A DNA stretch of 64,000 nt, taken from positions 1,003,320 through 1,067,319 of the forward strand of contig NW_026089624.1 of assembly GCF_024586455.1 (NCBI RefSeq), read 5' to 3'. The notes under the pieces are model-generated. The model worked only from the letters and a program-made list of their open reading frames with translations. It was not told where the DNA came from and ran no database searches. Both the position numbers and the translations under genes were made by a program. Within the stretch, counting starts at the first letter, position 1. Each line of letters begins with the position of its first letter. This document shows positions 21,434-31,358 of this stretch, piece after piece. The stretch comes from Bactrocera neohumeralis (taxonomy: Eukaryota > Arthropoda > Insecta > Diptera > Tephritidae).

Positions 21434-21970
21434 TTAGGTTGTCAAAAAAGTCTTGCGGTATTTTCGCTAGTTGGCGCTGAAAGCGCGTAGTTCTAGTTTT
21501 ATTCGTCGCATCGGGTCTTGCTAAACCTTTTTGGAAAGCTCATATCACGCGCTAACACGTGTTTGATTGATTGTCGTTTCTTTTAAGTCATTCGAGTTAT
21601 AGCGTCGCAAACATGGAGCAAAATAAAGAGAAAATATGGTATATTTTACAGTACTACTACGATAAAGGCAAAAATGCATCTCAAGCCGCCAATAAAATTT
21701 GTGCAGTTTATGGACCCGATAGTTTCTATTTCCACCGCACAACGATGGTTTCAACGTTTTCGTTCTGGTGTAGAGGTAGTCGAAGATGCGCCACGCTCCG
21801 GAAGGCCTGTCGTCGAAAATTGCGATAAAATCGCTGAATTGGTCGAAAGAGACCAGCATAGTAGCAGCCGTAGCATCGGTCAATAGCTGGGCATGAGTCA
21901 TCAAAAATTCATTTCAATTTCAATAATAAAAAAAATCAATAAATATACCGCAAGACTTTTTTGACAACCC
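21434..21970 (+). mobile_element. Mariner deletion derivative with both inverted repeats
   Basis: About 535 bp. Ends TTAGGTTGTCAAAAAAGTCT and AGACTTTTTTGACAACCCAT are near-perfect inverted repeats of about 30 bp. TA lies next to each end. The inside keeps only the transposase N-terminus from MEQNKEKIWYILQYYYDKGK (start 21613) to RSIGQ and GMSHQ, with one frameshift near 21720, and then jumps to the right terminal repeat. The catalytic domain is deleted. It could have moved only with help from a full copy. Confidence 0.85.
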
Positions 21971-22633
21971 ATTATTATGCCATTTACTAAGAATTGTATA
22001 AAAAAACGTGTAAACATTATGAACAGTGTGTTACGTTTAAGATACGTTCCATCACTTTGGAAAGTATTTGAAGTCATAATGATACCAAAGCCGGTTAAGC
22101 CAGTACACGATATTACATCATATAGACCAATTTCGCTGCTGGCAGCTTTATCTAAAATCTTTGAGAATGTACACTCATAAATAGGCTCAAACCAATAATT
22201 GCTCATAAACACCTGATACCAACACATCAATTTGGCCTCCGTGACCACCATTCAACAATTGACCAGGTACACCGAATCGTTAATTTTGTTGGAAATACAA
22301 TTGACAAAAAGAACGTTTGTACTGCGGCCTTCTTGGACGTGTCTCAAGCTTTTGACAAAGTTTGGCATACGGATCTGCTGCTCAAATTGAAATACGTGCT
22401 ACCCAAACAATTTTGCGAAATAATTGCTTCGAACTTAAACGATAGATACTTCCGATTTACACAAGAGGATTCATACTCAAACTTGCAACCGATAGAAGCG
22501 GGTGTTCCCCAGGGAAGCGTATTGTTGCCAATGCTTTATTTGCTTTTTATCAGTGACCTCCCATCTGACTTCAGTTATATAACAGCAACATTTGCGTGAG
22601 ACACATTTTTGAAATCAGCTGGAGAGACAACTT

Positions 22634-23265
22634 CAGTATCTACTAGGTAAACTCGATTCCGATTCTACTCGTGAATCGAGTTTTCTCGTAAAATAATCGA
22701 TTTTTTGGAATCGATCTTCAGTAGTCGAAGTCGATTTAGAATCGATTCTTGACATTCGGCTTTACTATTAATTAAGTGACTAGTTTCAAGTTATACATAC
22801 TACATACGAGCACAAGAAAGCTCGCGATTTATAATTCTTGACGATAAATTTATTAAAATGGCGCATAGCGCTGTATGGATTTACTTTAAAAAAAGAAACA
22901 ACGGGTCGAATGTCCAGTGTCTGGTAAGCAATTAAAATATAATAATAGTATGTCTATCTTAATCAAATATTTTAAATTTATTTAAAAACTTATTTTATTA
23001 AACTTGTTTAAACAACTTGAATTATTTAGAAAAAATTGTATATGAAATGTAATGTTCTTGGTACATTATTTATAGACAAAAAAATATAATTGTTTTTAAC
23101 TATGTATTTTTGTGTTTTATTTAATCGATTTGAATTAATCATTCAATTTATGCCTTGTGATTTAATAAATCAATTTTTGTCCTTTTGATTAAAATCGAAA
23201 GAATCGATTCTTGCGCTCGATTAATCGATTCTTAGAATCGAAAAATATAAAAAAATAATCGGAAT
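22634..23265 (+). mobile_element. hAT remnant with BED-finger exon and ATCGATT subterminal repeats
   Basis: Ends contain CTCGATTCCGATT and its inverse AATCGGAATCGAG. Six ATCGAT-type motifs cluster next to the two ends (22695-22745 and 23123-23235). A short exon starts at 22858: MAHSAVWIYFKKRNNGSNVQ, the start of a BED zinc finger, followed by a GTAAGC splice donor. The rest of the transposase is gone. A second partial copy of the left end is at 30002-30058. Confidence 0.6.
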
Positions 23266-23275
23266 CGAGGATCAA

Positions 23276-23615
23276 CGCAATTCTCTTCTGTACGCACTGT
23301 ACGCATTCGTGTGGTTGGTTTAATGTCCAATAAAGTAAACTGAGTGCGAAACTTGGTCACAATCGCATTAATTGTTTGCTCACTTGGTCGATTATGTAGA
23401 CCATAAATCGGACGTAAAGCGCGAAACACATTTCGAACCGAACACTGATTTTGGTAATAAAATTCAATGATTTGCAAGCGTTGCTCGTTAGTAAGTCTAT
23501 TCATGATGAAATGTCAAAGCATACTGAGCATCTTTCTCTTTGACACCCTGTCTGAAATCCCACGTGATCTGTCAAATACTAATGCATGAAAATCCTAACC
23601 TCAAAAAAATCACCC
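23276..23615 (-). mobile_element. MLE (mariner-like) 5' end, truncated
   Basis: The minus-strand start codon is at 23504: MNRLTNEQRLQIIEFYYQNQ, then RALRPIYGLHNRPSEQTINA and IKPTTRMRTVRTEENC, the N-terminal helix-turn-helix region of a widespread insect MLE family (DUF4817-type). The upstream terminal sequence runs to GGGTGATTTTTTTGAGG on the minus strand at about 23615, a typical end for that family. It is cut after about 75 codons where the hAT remnant begins. Confidence 0.75.
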
Positions 23616-23755
23616 GATATTAATAATACACATCATAACAGTACTAAGTACCTAGACTTAGGTGCTAAGCTACGCTGGAAAGAGCATGCCAAAAAAATTT
23701 GCTAAACTTTACCAGATAGTTGGCAGGAAATCCACTCTATCAACTTAAAACAAGC

Positions 23756-24079
23756 CTGATTTTTCCACGAAATTCGCATTTTTTTATATATCTCGTAAAT
23801 GATAAAGGTTATAGAAAAAATGTACATGACAAACTTGTAGGAAATTTTATTTGCTACAAAAAAGATCTGAGGTCAAAATCGCTATCATTAATACTATACT
23901 TCTCGAGATATTCGGCTTTTTTAAGTAAGGCTTTATAGAATTTTCATAGATGGTATGTGATAAAAAGGCTGTGAGTCGAGGCACAGCAAGGTTAACTAGG
24001 CGACCAAATCAATACACCTCCAACGATTTCTTTGGAGAATACCAAGCTGTTGAGTAATAAAAACGAAAAGTGTTGCAAA
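23756..24079. other. Unassigned spacer
   Basis: Possible decayed continuation of the Jockey element, but no block is recognisable. Confidence 0.4.
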
Positions 24080-24826
24080 AACAAGAAACTACTTTAACTT
24101 CGGCCGCACCGAAGCTAATTTACCCCTCACAGGTGTATTCTTTTTAGTAACTATGTGTTCAGATTATATGGAAGCTATATGCTATAGTAATCCGATCTGA
24201 ACAATTTTTTCGGAGATTACCTTAAGTAGTAATCCACGTAAAATTTCAAGAAGATACCACGTCAAAACGAAAGTTTTCCATACATGCCCTTGATTCCGAT
24301 CGTTCGGTTTATGCGGCAGTTATATGCTATAGCTAACCGATCTGAACAATTTCTTCCGATATTATATTATTTCTATGAATAACAACTTATACCAAATTTC
24401 GTGAAGATATGTCTTTAAATGAGGAAGTTTCCCATGCAAGCATCGAATCCGATCATTCAGTTTGGATGGCAGCTATATGCTATAGCTATCCGATCTGAAC
24501 AATTTCTTCGGACGTTACATTGCTGCCTTAGAAAATTATCTATACCAAATTTTGTGAAGATACATTGTCAAATGTGAAAGTTTTCCATACAAGAACTTGA
24601 TTCCGGCCGTTCAGTTTGTATGGCAGCTATATGCTATAGTTAACCGATCTGAACAATTTCTTCGTATATTACATTGTTACCTTAGAAAATAATCTGTACC
24701 AAATTTCGTGAAGATACCACGTAAAATGCGGAAGTTTTCCATCCCTTGATTCCGATCGTTCGGTTTGTATTGCAGCTCTATGATATAGTGAGCCGATCTG
24801 AACAATTTCTTCGTATATTACATTAT
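24080..24826 (-). mobile_element. DINE-1-like repeat, copy 3, truncated
   Basis: Starts like the other copies (ACAAGAAAC...CTTCGGCCGCACCGAAG, the 3' hairpin end in minus orientation) and contains five or so internal units with GCTATATGCTATAG, then stops abruptly at CATTAT, where an LTR-like sequence begins. The microsatellite and 5' end found in copies 1 and 2 are absent. Confidence 0.65.
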
Positions 24827-24837
24827 GCATAAATGAG

Positions 24838-25190
24838 CATCCGCCCCCGGACATCCACACATACACCACACTATCACACCACATCAACTCAACCTCACAA
24901 CACTGACACGCACCTTCCCCATACTCACTTCACAAATCACCAGGGCTTACAACCCACATTCCACTACACACCAATCAACCACATCACACCATCTGATCCC
25001 AAACAGCAAAGGAACTATAAGGATATAAGCAATTCACTTCGCTTTCGATCTTAGCAGCGACCTGCACGCGAATTTTGTATCTTCGTCGCGTTCGAGCGTT
25101 TTTAAAAAAGTTAGTACCGAGTTTACCCTAGAGAAAATAAACCAGTTGGTTTGGATATTTGAATCAGACTGAACTTTCGCTTTATTAATT
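24838..25190 (+). repeat. LTR-like fragment with CA-rich start
   Basis: Begins TGAGCATCCGCCCCCGGAC, continues as a CACA-rich stretch, then has GGATATAAGCAATTC (TATA-like), a GC-richer core, and an AATAAA signal at about 25135. The same kind of start, TGAGCACCTGACCCCCC plus CA-rich sequence, occurs on the minus strand at 57949, next to BEL-type gag. It could be a solo LTR; the 3' limit is uncertain. Confidence 0.4.
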
Positions 25191-25528
25191 ATAATCATCA
25201 AAGTTACTATTATTATTGCTTACAAATCATAAATACTTATTACATATGTTTTGCAAGAAAGTAAGTGCTTGCTTATACATCATTTTTACTAAAATGCTGA
25301 TTAAGGGAATAACCTCATAACTTAATAGTTTATACAGATTCTTGGAAATATTGTTAACAAAGTGATTTTGTTTTGTATCTTTTAATTTGATTTTTGCGAT
25401 AGCACAGGAAATGGTATCACATTACAATTTTACTGATTTTCGGTTGTGCTATTTATTTCATTAAGAAATTCAGCAAATTTATCAGTTTTACTATTTGTTA
25501 GTGGCTTATTTATATATGTAACTACTCC
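25191..25528. other. AT-rich sequence before gap 1
   Basis: Nothing recognised. Confidence 0.4.
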
Positions 25529-25628
25529 NNNNNNNNNNNNNNNNNNNNNNNNNNNNNNNNNNNNNNNNNNNNNNNNNNNNNNNNNNNNNNNNNNNNNNNN
25601 NNNNNNNNNNNNNNNNNNNNNNNNNNNN
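25529..25628. other. Assembly gap 1 (100 N)
   Basis: Exactly 100 N, a conventional placeholder for an unknown distance. Confidence 0.99.
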
Positions 25629-25859
25629 AGTATGCTCGGGGATCGATTATAATCACCTGGGGATTTCCCAAAAGAGATGCCCTATAAACCTTCTGTTGTC
25701 CCCGCATTTTTTCGTAGAATTTTGATCATTACCTCTCGGCACATGTAAAGCCTTTCTCCGATTTCGGCCTTTTTTTTTGTTAAAAATTGTGAAAATCCCC
25801 TTCAAAAGGTTGCTACCCCTTTTTTTCCCCAATCATCGCAACCCGAAAAATGTAATCCA

Positions 25860-26338
25860 AAAAGGCAGATGATAGTAATAAAACTTTTCGACGTACTTGC
25901 GTTTTATGCTATCCAACTTCAAAAAACAGTCAAATCGAAACACAGCTAGAAATCATATCAAAACGACAGCTACGTATTGCCCACAATGTCCCAACACACC
26001 CCTCTTATGTATTGATTGTTTTCCAAAATATACGCACCTTAAAAACTAATATATACGCATATCTGAATACTAATTTGAATAAAAAATTCAAACACAAAGT
26101 GAACCTCAGAGTTTTTATAACAAAACAAACAAAAATTTATCATAGCGCTATGAAAATTTAACCCAATTTTTCTGCAAATATCAGCCTACGCTGAAAACAT
26201 AAAATTTGTCAAGTAATGTCACAAGAACGCGTACGACAAGGTGGAATGTGAAATATTCCTGTCGTACACTTTTGTGCGACGTGGCCCCCACGCAGTATTA
26301 TCTTACAGAAACGTGCGACGTGGCAATCAATGTGTTAA
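25860..26338 (+). mobile_element. piggyBac-like 3' end
   Basis: A frameshifted C-terminal cysteine-rich domain is visible (about 25875-26050): RRTCVLCYPTSKN in one frame, then TYCPQCPNTPLLCIDCF in the next, the zinc-binding tail of piggyBac transposases. The non-coding end carries two copies of GTGCGACGTGGC (about 26274 and 26312), and a TTAA tetranucleotide at 26335-26338 would be the target site. The 5' part is lost towards the gap. Confidence 0.6.
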
Positions 26339-26566
26339 CAGGCAAAGAGAACATTGAGTGAACTTTCAGTCCACCTATTCCGAATACTGAATCGCGCATG
26401 CGTTGGTAATAGAAATTCTTTATTTTGTTTTGTTTTTTGTTTTTAAGTAGAGGAAGCATCAAAAGCCGGGTGCAGGACTTTAATCGCTAAAACCTAGCCT
26501 ACTCCAATTCAAGACTCGCACGGAACCACCAGATATGGTATTACGTCATGGGAGTGACAAGCCAGT

Positions 26567-29170
26567 TTACGTCTCCTCTATAGCACGGACGGACTGACGC
26601 CTATTCTGCTGTAGCTGTCTTAGTATTATCGTAATGGAAATTGCCGCTTCGCAAGCTACTTTCCACTTGTCAGAGGACTGACACATAAGTGCAGTCAAAT
26701 TTTCCACCGTTAAACTACCACGTAGTGTTGTTTCTAACTTTTCCCTTATATTTAGAAACCGAGGACAATGGAAAAACACGTGTTAAGGGTCTTCTATTGA
26801 CTCCGTACACATCGAACAATATGGACTGACGTCATTTTGAAATTTGTATAGATAGCCTCTGAAGCACCCATGCTCGCTTAATATTTGGGTCAGGTGGAAA
26901 TCCAGGTCCCCATTTTGTCTACTTATCCACCTATGGATTTCAGGTATAAGACTGTGGGTCCACCATCCTTTCGTTGAGGTTTGACACCATTGCTCCTATA
27001 TAGTTATGCTCTTCTTTCATTTGGATTTCTGTAATTGGCGCTGATAGCTCATATAATCTCTTAAGCTCGTCACCCAGGATGTCTATGGGCGGCATACTAG
27101 TTAGTACTTCAGCTGCTTCGCTGGAAATAGTTCGGAAAGCACTTGTTATTCTTATTGCTGGGAGTCTATGCACCGCATTTATTGGTTTGGCATACGCTTT
27201 TATGTTTAGTGCCTGTATTTATACTGGAGCTGCATATAGTATAACTGAGCTCATCGCTTTTGCGATTTGAAGCTGTCGGCTGGAGAGCACACAGCCTCCA
27301 TTTGCCATCATTATTGATAAGGCATTATAAATATTATTTGCTTTATTTTCTATGTTTGCCAAATGCTGCTTGAATTTCAGTTTGGTGTCCAATATTACCC
27401 CTAAATACTTCAACTGTGGTTGTGAAGTAATCACGCACTCTCCTTTAGTGAGAGTTGTTTTTTCCTCAATTTTCCTGGTGCTTATGAGCAATACCTCTGT
27501 TTTGTGCTCAGCCAGTTCTAAACTGATGGAAGAAAACCATTGTCGCAGAGCATTTATGCATTCTTTACATTTATTTTGGAGGTCATCGAGTTGTTTAGCT
27601 ACTGCTACCACTATAAGGTCGTCCACGTATGAATTCATGCACCCCATCATACACAATATTCCATAAGAGAGGGCCTAACACTGAACCTTGTCTGTGGTGT
27701 CGTAGATCAGCCTTCTATTTTCAAAATAACTATAACGATATTTATGACGTACTGAGGGGCGCGTATTTCATATAAAGCTTCGAATATGTTTGTCCATTTA
27801 GCAGAGTTGAATTTAAGTATTCTGCACTTCCATGGTAATCACCGCACAATGTTTTTTTGTACCACCTTTCCATCTTCTGCCACTTACTGTACTTTTCGCA
27901 GTGTCGAGAACTTCTTTTAGTGCATTGATTGTGGACCTCTATTTTCTGCAGCCGTATTGTCTTCCTGATAGTCCGCCGGCACCTGGATTGCATACACCAA
28001 GCGGTTTCTTATTATGCTTTCGTACACCTTGCCCATTGTGTCGAGCATACGCAGAGGTCGATACAAAGAAGGTCATGTGGTGATTTTTTGGTTTTGGGAT
28101 TAAAACCAGGCACTGGACATTCCAGGGATCGGGGATCATCTCTCCTTTTATGCATGCATTGTACATTTTAGCAAAAAGAATGGGTTTTGAAATTATGGCT
28201 ACTTTTAGAGCTCTGTTTGGTGTACCATCGACATCGGCGCATTGTTGATTTTGATTTTTTTAGCTGTGGCAAATAGTTCTTCTTTCGTAACCAGTGAGGG
28301 TGATTCAGCAGCTTCGTTTCGTCGCTAAGCGCTAGTAATCGGGACGTGCGTCGGAAATAATTTAATTTAAAAGGTTGCTGCCACTTATTTTGGAATTTCG
28401 ACATACAGATTTTATAAGCAGTTCCCCAGGGGTCTCTATTCGCTTCTCCACCGATCTTTTCAAAACAGTTTCTTTTGCTACGGATTATAGCTGACTTTAA
28501 AAGCTTTTTGTGGCTTTTAAAAGCTTCTTTGCGAACGCTTCTTTGTTTTCGTCACTTTGATTGCGTTGTAGGCGACGTCGGGCTGACTGACAGAGCTTTC
28601 TCAGCGTAGCAATTTCTTCATTCCACCAGTATACAGGTCTTCGCTTATTGTGACATTTCTTCCTTAATAAGTGGACGCCGCCTTCGCCTGGTGCTATTTC
28701 TGTCTCAAAAACGTCAGAATTAAAATCTGTTTGCTTCCAGCTTCTTTTATGTGTAGTGTTAATGCGTGAGGGTTCCTGGGCCCGAGAGATCGAAACTTCT
28801 GCAATGATTGCCATGTAGTCTCTATTTGTAAACATGTCTGACACCTTCCACTTAATGTGGCTGTTAAGTGAGTCATTTGCAAATATCAGGTCTGTTACAG
28901 AACCTTTATTTCCTTTTTTGATAAGTATTTTTGGTACCACTATTAATGATTGTGAGGTTGGTTTGGCTCAGAAAGTCTAGAACTAGGCGCCCACTATGGT
29001 TTGAACTTCTGCTTCCCCAGGCAGTAGACCATGCATTAAAGTCGCCGCTATTATTATCGGCGCTTTACATCTGCTTTCCGGAGATAGTTCTAGAAAGAGT
29101 CTTCAAATTCTCTGATGGACGCGCTGGGACTGCCATAACAGCTTACGAAATATATTCCTCCTATTTGCGC
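26567..29170 (-). pseudogene. R1-type ORF2: endonuclease, reverse transcriptase, CCHC
   Basis: ORF2 nicks target DNA and reverse-transcribes. Endonuclease: FNAWSTAWGSRSSNHSGRLVL near 29030-28960 and a SVTDLIF block in a 147-codon frame (28940-28497), where the expected SDH is changed to RDY. Linker: RRPVYWWNEEIATLRKL. RT: SKVAIISKPILFAKMYNACI, IPDPWNVQCLVLIPKP (28165-28100), GGLSGRQYG, YVDDLIVVAVAKQLDDL with catalytic YVDD (about 27625), QLKYLGVILDTKLKFKQHL, then AFRTISSEAAEVL (about 27130). The C-terminus has CSMC...HVFFHCPRFLNI (about 26830-26750). Several frameshifts and stops, notably 27660-27740 and 28070-28090. Confidence 0.75.
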
Positions 29171-29644
29171 CTATGCGAAACCATTTTTTGCTTCCCTGCA
29201 GCAAAATGTTAATGATTTTCCGTTGTAGGATCTGTCGATAGCACTGCAACATTTACGAGCCATGTTGGCTGAATGGAAACATCTGTCACAGCGAGAATCA
29301 GGCGAGTACTCCCAGAGGAGACAGATCAACCACCCGATCTTTACTTTGGCTAATTTTAGGGCCGTCTTAGCATCTTGAGCACGCAGGCATATTAGGGCTA
29401 TTTGAGTGCTTCGTGTCTTCCGCACATTTTTGATATTTGCTGGCCTTTTGCTCTGGAAACCGTACTCCTTTTGTAACGCGTCGCAAATTTCTTCTAGGGT
29501 AGTTACCTCGTCCAGGTCCTTGCACATTATAGTGACGTTGTGCGTTTTGGCTGTATTACAGCCATTTCTCCAATCACTCCCTCTAGAGCGCTCTCGAACG
29601 TGAGCGTTTGCGCATTGTAAATATGCGAATCTGTAAGCGTACAT
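29171..29644 (-). pseudogene. R1-type ORF1 (gag-like RNA-binding protein) fragment
   Basis: 157 codons. The body has DLDEVTTLEEICDALQKEYG and ARTKIALICLRAQ-like strands, as in R1 ORF1 proteins, then the first CCHC knuckle CDRCFHSANMARKC. The second knuckle is damaged. The N-terminal half of ORF1 is missing, and the methionine at 29644 is only the first in the open stretch. Confidence 0.65.
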
Positions 29645-29650
29645 TTCTAA

Positions 29651-29786
29651 ACATAAAAATTAGCATTATTTTTCTCACTTAACACTCAAAATGCTCAATT
29701 CTGCTATTTTCGGCCCCCTCATGTCATATTGGTGATTTACGGACGCGAAATATACATACATATATATATATATATTAGGGTGTGTC
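29651..29786. repeat. Spacer with (AT)n microsatellite
   Basis: A run of TATATATATA at about 29757-29777. No gene. Confidence 0.6.
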
Positions 29787-30797
29787 ATTCTGAGGCAACC
29801 TTTTTTTTTCAACTGAAAAACAGGCTAAAAACTTTCGAAAATGTGAAAAAAGTCACTCAAAAGATGAGCTTTTAATATTAATATTAAGAGGTGCCTGTTT
29901 TAAATTTTCTATTTTCCATATAAATTACATGGAAAAAAAATCATTGTTTTTTTGTGGTGGTTATTGTGCGGAGGTTATTATATGTGGACGCGTTGGCTGC
30001 CAGTAGGGATGGTAAACTCGATTCCGATTCTACTCGAAAATCGAGTTTTCTCGTAAAATCCATCCCATTTTAAATTTAAATAAAATGTTGGAATTTTACG
30101 GGTATAGTTTTTTATCGCAAAGCGTTTTCAAATCCTTATATTTAGCAGAAGAAATGTTAAATATATAATCATATAATTGAGTAGGTCCCTCACAAACTAT
30201 TTGGGAGTGTCGTCTGGATCGTGGAATTGAATCTAGATCATAATTTATGGTTTCAGATTCATCAAAGTAGCCATATTTAAGAGTAATATTTGAATTTTTT
30301 TTTCCAATGTAACAGAGCATAATTTTGTAAATTGAATTTTCACTGAATTTGGAAGTAACGCCTGTGAAAATGTCTTCCAGTCTTTAAAATCACTGTTAGT
30401 TAATTCAATACAATAATATTTTCTTGGGTTAGTTCTTGCATTTGATATTATGGTGTACCACTCACTTGGAGCCCAAATAGTCCTATTCCGAATAAACGAT
30501 TCAATTGTACTATGTATCGAATCAACAGGCATCATGGTGTGTCCAGGCAAGAAGTATGTGATTTTTATATTAGTTACAAAATTAGAATTCTTTTAAACTT
30601 TCCAAACCATTTAAATCAACGAAAGATTCATCTGAATCGCTATACGGTACCAGGGAGAGCTGTAAAAATATCCAATAATTGAAAACAAAAACATATTTTG
30701 CAAAAAAAAACAAATTCATACCTTCGACATATTGTTCTAAAGCTTTATCTTTAATTAAAGTCTCAAAAAATTGTGTTTTTTTCCCCTTGTGTTTCAT
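29787..30797 (-). pseudogene. C-terminal part of an unclassified transposon protein (DUF7869-like)
   Basis: Minus-strand blocks in order: MKHKGKKTQFFETLIKDKA (30797), a GT-AG intron-like stretch (about 30722-30661), VPYSDSDESFVDLNG, then KITYFLPGHTMMPVDSIHST (about 30570-30510), IWAPSEWYTIISNAR, DFKDWKTFSQALL, and near the end ISSAKYKDLKTLCDKKLYP (30150-30096). The order PGHT..DS.HS.IE followed by a KY.DL..LC tail resembles the DUF7869-type proteins repeated in many insect genomes and thought to be transposon-derived. The downstream edge has TAGGGTGTGTCATTCTGAGG at 29787, a possible element end. A 57-bp hAT end lies inside at 30002-30058. Function unknown; family call from memory. Confidence 0.45.
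30002..30058 (+). repeat. hAT left-end fragment
   Basis: CAGTAGGGATGGTAAACTCG followed by the same CGATTCCGATTCTACTCG and GAGTTTTCTCGTAAAA as the hAT remnant at 22649-22693. Confidence 0.6.
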
Positions 30798-30819
30798 TTA
30801 TTTTAAAAGAGAATTTAAT

Positions 30820-31004
30820 TGTATCCCACACAAGCGTTCAAAGAAAATGTAAACAAGTCACCATATGCATTTACATTAAAATTGTTTTTGTTATAAAATC
30901 ATAACGGTTTAATCTACAGCCATGAAATTTTGACAGATGATGCAAATGATGCTGAACTATCGATTTCGATAACAAACCAAAAATCGATTATGGTGTGGGA
31001 TACA
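30820..31004. mobile_element. Small MITE with 12-bp inverted ends
   Basis: TGTATCCCACAC at 30820-30831 and GTGTGGGATACA at 30993-31004 are perfect inverse copies, 185 bp overall, with no coding capacity. No clear target duplication: TTAAT on the left, TTATT on the right. Confidence 0.5.
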
Positions 31005-31358
31005 TTATTTTGGCGGTAATGGCTCGATATGTATATGTATGTATGTATGCAATTACGCATTTATATGCAATCCGAAATTTTTGTAGGTTTTGTTGCAGTA
31101 ATTTTGTTTTTGTCAGCATAGCCTGATGTACCGTATGCAGAGAGGACACGAATTAGATATCGAAGTACTCGGCAGAGATCACCACAGACAAATTTATGTA
31201 TCGTAAGCATTTTGTGGTGAATTTTTAATATTAACCCGCGAAGCCCAAGGCCTCAGATTTTTGTAAAAAATTTATATGTTATGTAAAAATATATGTGGAA
31301 CGTGGTTTCTTCGACGATTTTTTGAAAAAAATTACTTTCAGAGAAATTTTTTTAAAAA
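31005..31358. other. AT-rich spacer
   Basis: No gene or repeat end recognised, apart from a short TATG microsatellite near 31030. Confidence 0.45.

Larger units (their letters stand above)
20998..23755 (+). mobile_element. Jockey-type non-LTR retrotransposon, interrupted
   Basis: Linker after the endonuclease (about 21080-21400), RT blocks at 21977-22600, and a last RT/C-terminal piece at 23625-23755. It is interrupted by a mariner deletion derivative (21434-21970) and by a hAT remnant plus truncated MLE (22634-23615). The endonuclease and 3' end are not seen. Confidence 0.7.
21080..23755 (+). pseudogene. Jockey-clade reverse transcriptase, split
   Basis: Copies element RNA at a nicked target. 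Visible blocks in order: KPRRRWQQTRSSALKTERNK (about 21077), TDYSFRKAARNLNKQIKYVA, then PGYDLITGEI before the mariner insertion. RT proper resumes with VPSLWKVFEVIMIPKP and SYRPISLLAALSKIFE (about 22050-22165), HSTIDQVHRIVNFVGN, AAFLDVSQAFDKVWHTDLLLKL (about 22325-22390), and GVPQGSVLLPMLYLLFISDLP (22501-22565). The catalytic box has become a stop: FA*D at about 22591-22602. A separated piece near 23650 reads TKYLDLGAKLRWKEHAKK, the usual block about 60 residues downstream. Dead. Confidence 0.75.
26360..29650 (-). mobile_element. R1-clade non-LTR retrotransposon, nearly full length but decayed
   Basis: Minus-strand order is complete: gag-like ORF1 (29644-29171), endonuclease, RT, and a C-terminal zinc-binding domain ending near 26560. 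Frameshifts and stops occur throughout. The 3' end is near 26400, but no poly(A) or clear target duplication was identified. A shorter relative is at 49510-50655 on the plus strand. Confidence 0.75.

Noticed and set aside
24833..25054. 73-codon frame rich in histidine and threonine
   Set aside because: Translation of a CA-rich low-complexity LTR-like stretch.
25446..25707. Two frames running through the N gap
   Set aside because: The X stretch is placeholder sequence, so the frames are meaningless.
27352..27666. 104-codon plus-strand frame
   Set aside because: Antisense to the R1 reverse transcriptase block with the YVDD box.
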